A DNA stretch of 28,266 bases from Planctomycetaceae bacterium (GTDB lineage: Bacteria > Planctomycetota > Phycisphaerae > Phycisphaerales > SM1A02). Location: assembly GCA_002685335.1 (NCBI GenBank), contig NYWY01000060.1, positions 1 through 28,266 on the forward strand. Direction: 5' to 3'. The translations under genes and the position numbers were made by a program. Below the pieces are notes generated by a model. That model was not told where the DNA came from. It saw nothing but the letters and a program-made list of their open reading frames with translations, and ran no database searches. Below are positions 23,893 through 28,266 of this stretch, piece after piece. How positions within the stretch are numbered: position 1 is the stretch's first letter; each line of letters opens with the position of its first letter.

Positions 23893-24773
23893 GAGCTCCG
23901 GTGCTTCGAATCCTCGGCAGCGGCTCGTCGGGGAACCTCGCGCTGATCGACCTCCCCGGCGATTCGACCCCACGACAACTGGTGGTCGATCTCGGCCTGG
24001 GTCCTCGAACCACCCGCTCCCGACTCGCCACGATCGACCGCCCGTTCGATCCGCAACGCGTCGTCGCGGCCCTGGTCACCCACGCCGACCAGGATCACCT
24101 GCGGCCGAGCTGGCGTCACACCCTCACCTGCCATCGATGGCGGGTGCACTCCCCGCCCAGCCACCACGCGGGGCTGGTGCGACTCGGCGTGCCCGGCGCC
24201 GGCATCCATGCGATCTCCGACCACGGCCGTGAGACCGAAGTGACCCCTGGGGTCCGGGTGACCGCAGTCATCGCGCCGCACGACGACCATGGCACCGCGA
24301 TCTATCGCATCACGATCGAGCGGAAGGACACGGCGCCGATCGTCCTCGGCTGGGCGACGGATCTCGGGCGGGTCACCCCGGCGGTGGAATCGTTGCTCGA
24401 GGGCTGCGACGTGATCGCGATCGAGTCGAACTACGACCCCGAACTTCAAGCGGACGCCCCCCGTCCTCCCTTTCTCAAGCGACGGATCACCGGCGGTCAC
24501 GGCCACCTCTCGAATCGGGAGGCGATGGAGGCGGTCCGTCGTCTCGCCGACCGATACGAACCGTCCGCGATCGCCCTGCTTCACCTCTCTCGGGACTGCA
24601 ATCACCCCGACCTGGTCCGCAGGCTCTGGGAATCGGAGTGCCCGAGACTCGCAGGCCGACTCCACATCGCCCACGCGACCTCGCCCCTCCCACCGATCGA
24701 ACTGGAACCCGGACGGTCGACCGAAACGGCCTCACCCCCGCCGGCGGCGATTCCCGAGACCCTCTGGACCTGA
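23889..24773 (+). CDS. MBL-fold metal-dependent hydrolase
   Basis: From TTG 23889 the protein has 294 residues; it overlaps the lpxA stop (TTGA). GTG 23901 is an alternative start four residues in. The fold is a metallo-beta-lactamase hydrolase of the YycJ/WalJ-like or RNase-Z-like kind: VLRILGSGSSGNLALID at the start, VVDLGLGPR, the metal motif THADQDH (64-70), later APHDDHG, LGWATDLG and IAIESNYDPEL. The second His of the canonical HxHxDH is an Asp (HxDxDH), as in some ComEC-like MBL proteins, so metal content may differ. RRITGGHGHLSNREAMEAV supplies a C-terminal His. The C-terminal 30 residues are Pro/Thr-rich. Substrate is unknown. Confidence 0.8.
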   Translation: MRAPVLRILGSGSSGNLALIDLPGDSTPRQLVVDLGLGPRTTRSRLATIDRPFDPQRVVAALVTHADQDHLRPSWRHTLTCHRWRVHSPPSHHAGLVRLGVPGAGIHAISDHGRETEVTPGVRVTAVIAPHDDHGTAIYRITIERKDTAPIVLGWATDLGRVTPAVESLLEGCDVIAIESNYDPELQADAPRPPFLKRRITGGHGHLSNREAMEAVRRLADRYEPSAIALLHLSRDCNHPDLVRRLWESECPRLAGRLHIAHATSPLPPIELEPGRSTETASPPPAAIPETLWT

Positions 24774-24792
24774 ACCCGAGTCAGGTGCCGAT

Positions 24793-25635
24793 TCAGTCCT
24801 CGGTCGATTCGATCCCGTCGGCGAACACCGGTGCGGACGGCGTCGACCCGTCGAAGGCCGCGTCGTTGGCCGCCGCCCAGACCGATTCCACCACGGTGAA
24901 GCGACCGATCGCGGTCCCATCGAGGCAGACGGGGACCAGCAACGGAAGACCTGACGGAAGATCCTGCAGGGAGGCCACGAGGTCTCCGGCCGCCCGTCCC
25001 TCCGAGTCGAGTTCTCGATAGACCTGGACGGGGGGACCCCGACGGATCCGGAAGTCATCTCCGTTCGCCAGGAGCTCGAGTTCGGCCGGGAGACTCCGTT
25101 CCGCCCACCAGGCGATCGGTTCGCCGGGAAGCACCAGGGTGCCGGGCTGCATGACCGCGAGCGTGCCGTCCACTCCCGCGGCGTCGAGGTCGATCGCCGG
25201 CATCCGCCGCAGGTCCTTTCCCACCGCGACCAGCCAACGGAGTCCGGCGTAGACCGCGATTTCGACCGCTCGTCGCGCGTCGGACGCGATTTCGAGCAGC
25301 ATGGGCGGCATCTCGACGCCCTTCCAACATCGATCCAGGGCGGCCGACGATTCGGTGACCGCCAGGTCCGCCCGATCCCGGGCCAACGGACGATCCGGTT
25401 CGGACAGCGACTCGAGGTCGCCGAGTGCGAAGGTGATCGCCTGCAGGGTCATGATTTCGGGAATCGAGTCCCGCCAGCGATGGGCGTCGGCGTCATCCGG
25501 CGCGGCCATCACCAGTCCCTCCCCCGCCTTCACCAGGGAGGTCCAATGCGACAAGAGCGTCGTCCAGGTGATCAATCCCGTGGGGAGTCTTTCGCCTGAA
25601 GCCGTCGGTTCCGATGTTGATGACTGGTCGTTCAC
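24793..25635 (-). CDS. Unknown protein, possibly cytoplasmic
   Basis: This 280-residue protein has no signal sequence, membrane segment or motif I recognise. It starts at GTG 25635, where a TATGCT box ends exactly 6 nt upstream and no Shine-Dalgarno is seen. The N-terminal 165 residues look helical (LITWTTLLSHWTSLVKAG, then SIPEIMTLQAITFALGDLESL and RRAVEIAVYAGLRWLVAVG). The C-terminal 110 residues look beta-rich (DLDAAGVDGTLAVMQPGTLV, then FRIRRGPPVQVYRELD). The tail is acidic. It is transcribed divergently from purF, with 57 bp between the starts, and convergently with the MBL gene (19 bp). Codon usage matches its neighbours, so it is probably native. Confidence 0.75.
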   Translation of the reverse strand: MNDQSSTSEPTASGERLPTGLITWTTLLSHWTSLVKAGEGLVMAAPDDADAHRWRDSIPEIMTLQAITFALGDLESLSEPDRPLARDRADLAVTESSAALDRCWKGVEMPPMLLEIASDARRAVEIAVYAGLRWLVAVGKDLRRMPAIDLDAAGVDGTLAVMQPGTLVLPGEPIAWWAERSLPAELELLANGDDFRIRRGPPVQVYRELDSEGRAAGDLVASLQDLPSGLPLLVPVCLDGTAIGRFTVVESVWAAANDAAFDGSTPSAPVFADGIESTED

Positions 25636-25641
25636 GGCCCG

Positions 25642-25647
25642 AGCATA
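25642..25647 (-). promoter_or_regulatory. -10-like box 6 nt before the unknown gene at 25635
   Basis: On the minus strand TATGCT (TANNNT) is followed by 6 nt and GTG 25635. It lies back to back with the purF box at 25679-25684. Confidence 0.45.
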
Positions 25648-25678
25648 CGTCGTACCGGCAGCGGGTCGCCGCGTGCGT

Positions 25679-25684
25679 TACCTT
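25679..25684 (+). promoter_or_regulatory. -10-like box 8 nt before purF
   Basis: TACCTT (TANNNT) is followed by 8 nt and ATG 25693, with no Shine-Dalgarno in between. The spacing is slightly longer than at the other sites. Confidence 0.35.
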
Positions 25685-25692
25685 TTCGCTTC

Positions 25693-27609
25693 ATGAGTGA
25701 CCGGATCCTGCACGAATGCGGCCTTGCCGTCGTCCGCCTTCTCCAGCCCCTCGACTGGTACCGAGAGGCGCGGGGTGATCTGCTCTGGGGCCTTCGCCGC
25801 CTCTTCCTGCTCATGGAAAAACAGCACAATCGCGGACAGGACGGCGCCGGAATCGGAACCGTTCGATTCGACGTTCCGCCGGGCGAACTCTTCATCGACC
25901 GGGTTCGCAGCGCCCAGCGAAATCCGATCGAACGACTCTTCGACGGGGTGGTCGGACCGCTCGCGGGCCTCTCGGAGACGGAGCTCGACGCCCTCGACGG
26001 CGAAGCCCTCAAACGACGCCTTCCGCTGCTGGGTGAACTGATGCTCGGGCACCTGCGGTACGGGACCCATGGCGGGCGGACGACCGATGTCTGCCATCCA
26101 TACCTTCGCAAGAACATCGTGGCCAGCCGCAATCTCGCGGTCGCGGGCAATTTCAATCTCACCAACTCGCCGGACATCTTCCAGGAGCTTCTGAGCTACG
26201 GCCTGGACCCGGTCGGCGAGTCGGACACCCAGGTCGTGCTCGAGAAGATCGGCTACTACCTGGACCGGGAGCACGAGCAACTGTCGGCGACCACCGGCGA
26301 GGGTTCCTTTCTCGGACTGTCCGGCCGGCCCCTGGCGGACGAGGTCTCGAAGCAGCTGGATCTGATTCGGATTCTCCGGAACGCGACCGAGCGTTTCGAC
26401 GGTGGTTTCGTCTTCTCCGGCCTCCTTGGCAATGGAGATCTCTTCGTCTGTCGCGATGCCGCGGGCATCCGCCCCGCGTTCATGTACCGCGACGAAGCGG
26501 TGGTGGCGGTGGCGAGCGAGCGGGCGGCCCTGGTGACCGCCTTCAACGTTCCGCCCGACGCGATCGATGAACTTCCGCCCGCCCACGCCCTCGAGGTCAA
26601 GCGGGACGGCCGCGTCCGGATCGAGCCCTACACCGAACCCCTCCCGGTGAAGCAGTGCACGTTCGAACGAATCTATTTCAGCCGAGGCAACGACCGGGAC
26701 ATCTACAACGAGCGCAAGCAGCTCGGGGCCAACGTCGCCCGTCGAGTGCTCGATGAGATCGACTGGGACATCTCGCGGACCGTCTTCGGGTTCGTGCCCA
26801 ACACCGCGGAGACCGCGTTCATGGGTCTTCGGGAGGAGATCGACGCCCTGCTCCGTCGTCGAAACGGCGAGGAACTCTGGTCGCGGATCGAAGACGGCAC
26901 GGTCACCCGGGAGGACGTCGATCGACTGATCCGAACCCGGGCCCGCACCGACAAGGTCGCCCACAAGGACCAGCGGCTTCGGACGTTCATCACCCACGAC
27001 GGCGCCCGACGCGACCTGGTCTCCCACATCTACGACGTGACCCGGGGCACCGTGACCTCCGAGGACACCCTCGTGATGATCGACGACTCGATCGTGAGAG
27101 GCACCACCCTCCGCGAATCGATCATCACGATGCTCGCCCGACTGAATCCTCGCCGCATCATCGTGGTCTCCAGCGCCCCTCCCATCATGTATCCCGACTG
27201 CTACGGGATCGACATGAGCCAGCTTGGTCGCTTCATCGCCTTCGAGGCGGCGATCACGCTCCTGCACGACCGAGGCGAGGAAGGGCTGCTCGTCGAGATC
27301 GAAGAGGCGTGCCGGTCCCAGGCCGATCTTCCTCCGGAGCGGATGGAGAACCATGTCGCCCGGATCTACCAGCGTTTCACGTTGAACGAGATCGAGGATC
27401 GCATCGCGGAACTCATTCGAAGCGACGATCTCGACTGGTCAGGTGAGATCTCCGTCGTCTATCAATCCGTGGAGGGGCTGCTGGAAGCGATGCCTGCCCA
27501 CACCGGCGACTGGTACTTCACCGGGAACTACCCGACCGCGGGCGGATTCCGGGTGCTCAACACCGCCTTCCTGAACTGGCGAAAAAGTGACGAGCGACGG
27601 GCCTACTGA
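25693..27609 (+). CDS. purF: Amidophosphoribosyltransferase, long form
   Basis: This 638-residue protein fits glutamine PRPP amidotransferase, which commits PRPP to purine synthesis. The N-terminal glutaminase nucleophile is Cys9 within HECGLAVVRL, so at least eight residues would have to be removed if it must be N-terminal. KQHNRGQDGAGI, LGHLRYGTHG and NFNLTNSPDIF are glutamine-amidotransferase class II motifs. The phosphoribosyltransferase domain has TLVMIDDSIVRGTTLRES as its PRPP loop. The length (usual about 480) and the LLMEKQHNRGQDGAG wording match the long PurF variant I associate with Bacteroidetes and relatives. The extra length is a region around residues 160-235 and a C-terminal extension of about 100 residues. 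No other pur gene is in the window. Confidence 0.9.
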   Translation: MSDRILHECGLAVVRLLQPLDWYREARGDLLWGLRRLFLLMEKQHNRGQDGAGIGTVRFDVPPGELFIDRVRSAQRNPIERLFDGVVGPLAGLSETELDALDGEALKRRLPLLGELMLGHLRYGTHGGRTTDVCHPYLRKNIVASRNLAVAGNFNLTNSPDIFQELLSYGLDPVGESDTQVVLEKIGYYLDREHEQLSATTGEGSFLGLSGRPLADEVSKQLDLIRILRNATERFDGGFVFSGLLGNGDLFVCRDAAGIRPAFMYRDEAVVAVASERAALVTAFNVPPDAIDELPPAHALEVKRDGRVRIEPYTEPLPVKQCTFERIYFSRGNDRDIYNERKQLGANVARRVLDEIDWDISRTVFGFVPNTAETAFMGLREEIDALLRRRNGEELWSRIEDGTVTREDVDRLIRTRARTDKVAHKDQRLRTFITHDGARRDLVSHIYDVTRGTVTSEDTLVMIDDSIVRGTTLRESIITMLARLNPRRIIVVSSAPPIMYPDCYGIDMSQLGRFIAFEAAITLLHDRGEEGLLVEIEEACRSQADLPPERMENHVARIYQRFTLNEIEDRIAELIRSDDLDWSGEISVVYQSVEGLLEAMPAHTGDWYFTGNYPTAGGFRVLNTAFLNWRKSDERRAY

Positions 27610-27631
27610 AGCCCGGACGATCTTCCCAGTG

Positions 27632-27686
27632 CGGTCATTCCCCGGGCATTCCCCCAGCATTCCAGAGTGTTCTCGGTCATTCCCCG
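27632..27686 (+). repeat. Phased CATTCC repeat cluster with a 13-bp exact direct repeat
   Basis: CATTCC occurs at 27636, 27647, 27658 and 27678, giving intervals of 11, 11 and 20 bp. The larger unit CGGTCATTCCCCG is repeated exactly at 27632-27644 and 27674-27686. The cluster sits 22 nt after the purF stop and about 125 bp before the next start. The helical spacing suggests protein binding sites. Confidence 0.6.
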
Positions 27687-27810
27687 CGACCACGCCCTCG
27701 ATTTTCGGGCGATGACGTTCAAGATGACTCCGCGTGCCGTCGATCCTCGAAGAGATCGAGTGGAACGCAGGCCAAGGCCTCGTCATGGCGAATGCCAGTG
27801 GAGTCCGAAC

Positions 27811-28011
27811 ATGAACTCGAAATCCTCCGCACGCACCTCGAAGAAGGCTTCCAAGGCCTCCAAGGCCCGATCCGGGCCCGCAGCCGGTCCGGGGCATATC
27901 GCGCTTGGCGAGGCCATACGGCGGGATCTGGCGACTCTGGCGAGCCTTCCGGGGCAGGATCGGATCCGCCGAACCTACCTTGATCGGACCTCTCCGTCGC
28001 CCGCCGCTTGA
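27811..28011 (+). CDS. Small basic protein with Lys-rich N-terminal tail
   Basis: This 66-residue frame starts at ATG 27811 with GGAG 7 nt upstream. The N-terminal third is Lys/Ser/Ala-rich with a repeated K-A-S-K pattern (TSKKASKASKARSG), as in histone-H1-like tails. The rest is GHIALGEAIRRDLATLASLP followed by a basic end, and looks like one or two amphipathic helices. GC at third codon positions is high but less extreme than in neighbouring genes, so coding status is likely but not certain. A nucleic-acid-binding role is a guess from composition. It lies between purF and rpsD. Confidence 0.45.
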   Translation: MNSKSSARTSKKASKASKARSGPAAGPGHIALGEAIRRDLATLASLPGQDRIRRTYLDRTSPSPAA

Positions 28012-28042
28012 TTCCAACCGACCGATCACAGGCTTGAGACCC

Positions 28043-28071
28043 TTGACGCTCGACCGGCGGGGTGGTCTACT
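28043..28071 (+). promoter_or_regulatory. Promoter of rpsD
   Basis: TTGACG (28043-28048), a 17-nt spacer and TCTACT (28066-28071) form the clearest sigma-70-type promoter of the window. Initiation is expected near 28078, giving a leader of about 130 nt before the rpsD ATG. Confidence 0.65.
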
Positions 28072-28080
28072 AACCGATTC

Positions 28081-28191
28081 CCACCGGAAACCCCTCCTGG
28101 GTTGAAGGTGGATCGTGCGTGGTCGCGGTGGACGCGGCCCGCTCAGTCTCTTCCTACGGACTTCGTCCCCCAGATTCGGGACGCCGTCCAC
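28081..28191 (+). promoter_or_regulatory. Structured 5' leader of rpsD
   Basis: Immediately after the predicted start, CCACC (28081-28085) pairs with GGTGG (28107-28111) and AACCC (28089-28093) with GGGTT (28099-28103). The intervening GGA/GAA pieces can form three consecutive G-A pairs, making one long hairpin with a CTCCT loop. A second domain pairs GTGGACG (28128-28134) with CGTCCAC (28185-28191) and encloses a perfect 6-bp hairpin CGTCCC/GGGACG (28164-28183). S4 autoregulates its own mRNA in other bacteria through leader structures, so this is a candidate S4 binding site. Confidence 0.5.
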
Positions 28192-28209
28192 ACCCTGCCG
28201 GACGCTCGA

Positions 28210-28266
28210 ATGGCCCGCTACCTCGGCCCGAAGGTCAAGCTCTCACGTCGCGTTGGTGTCCCGATC
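28210..28266 (+). CDS. rpsD: 30S ribosomal protein S4, N-terminus only
   Basis: The last 57 bases encode 19 residues, MARYLGPKVKLSRRVGVPI, matching the well-known S4 start (MARYTGP-C-L-RREG). The two cysteines of the zinc-binding form are replaced (K-V-K, S-R-R), so this is the C-minus type. The gene runs off the right edge. S4 binds 16S rRNA early in 30S assembly and often represses its own mRNA. There is no strong Shine-Dalgarno before ATG 28210. Confidence 0.88.
   Translation, partial: MARYLGPKVKLSRRVGVPI

Noticed and set aside
25678..27354. A 558-codon open frame antisense to purF
   Set aside because: It is a shadow of an intact conserved enzyme, with no ribosome binding site or recognisable protein.
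27611..27647. Terminator after purF (GCCCGG...CCGGGC)
   Set aside because: Stem of only 6 bp with a 25-nt loop and no U-tract.
27439..28191. Minus-strand open frame over the purF end, phased repeats and rpsD leader
   Set aside because: Arg/Pro/Ser-rich, and it covers the rpsD promoter and leader. The plus-strand signals explain the region better.

Overview
The window is a compact, high-GC, gene-dense bacterial chromosome segment on both strands, with no phage, transposon or CRISPR sequence visible. The gene content suggests a Gram-negative planctomycete-like bacterium, most likely a Phycisphaerae-type member of Planctomycetota. It has LpxA, lipoproteins, an OmpH/Skp-like protein, a hemolysin/OlsF-like double acyltransferase, a DUF2752 protein, several small membrane proteins with C-terminal zinc ribbons, and many secreted or low-complexity proteins of unknown function. 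The taxonomic call is inference from protein character, not from a marker-gene comparison.

Layout, left to right. 1-2869 (minus): a DUF2752 membrane protein, two tandem paralogous lipoproteins, and a truncated glycosyltransferase-like gene that runs off the left edge through a 29-bp inverted repeat. 2976-4313 (plus): an M19-type dipeptidase and a small secreted protein that appears frameshifted. 4344-11245 (minus): an OlsF-like acyltransferase, a membrane protein, aroB, a ParA ATPase fused to a carbohydrate-binding-type E-set domain, and a degenerate MinD/ParA-like protein. 11341-12301 (minus): tRNA-Glu(UUC) and an M48 lipoprotein protease. 12488-15999 (plus): a small membrane protein, a nucleoside-phosphorylase/NadD fusion, and rimO overlapping it by 4 nt. 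16307-22185 (plus): membrane and secreted small proteins, a zincless Fpg/Nei glycosylase, a zinc-ribbon membrane protein, lepA and an OmpH-like gene. 22187-24773: lipB (minus) divergent from lpxA and an MBL hydrolase (plus). 24793-28266: an unknown gene (minus) divergent from a long-form purF (plus), a small basic protein, and the start of rpsD behind a clear promoter and a structured leader.

Most genes are housekeeping: NAD, purine, shikimate and lipoate synthesis, lipid A, ornithine-lipid-type membrane lipids, translation factor EF-4, S12 modification and DNA repair. Tight coupling is common: stop/start overlaps of 1, 4 or 8 nt occur at 1623-1630, 4022, 8538-8541, 14440-14443, 19058-19061, 19555-19558 and 23889-23892.

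The most interesting signals are: (i) six genes that begin transcription units, lack a Shine-Dalgarno, and carry a TANNNT -10-like box ending 6-8 nt before the start codon, a signature of leaderless transcription; (ii) the ParA-E-set fusion beside a Walker-A-less ParA relative; (iii) the phosphorylase-NadD fusion; (iv) the structured rpsD leader; (v) a helically phased CATTCC repeat cluster downstream of purF; (vi) the inverted repeat at the left edge, which may be either an invertible segment or an assembly/amplification chimera.
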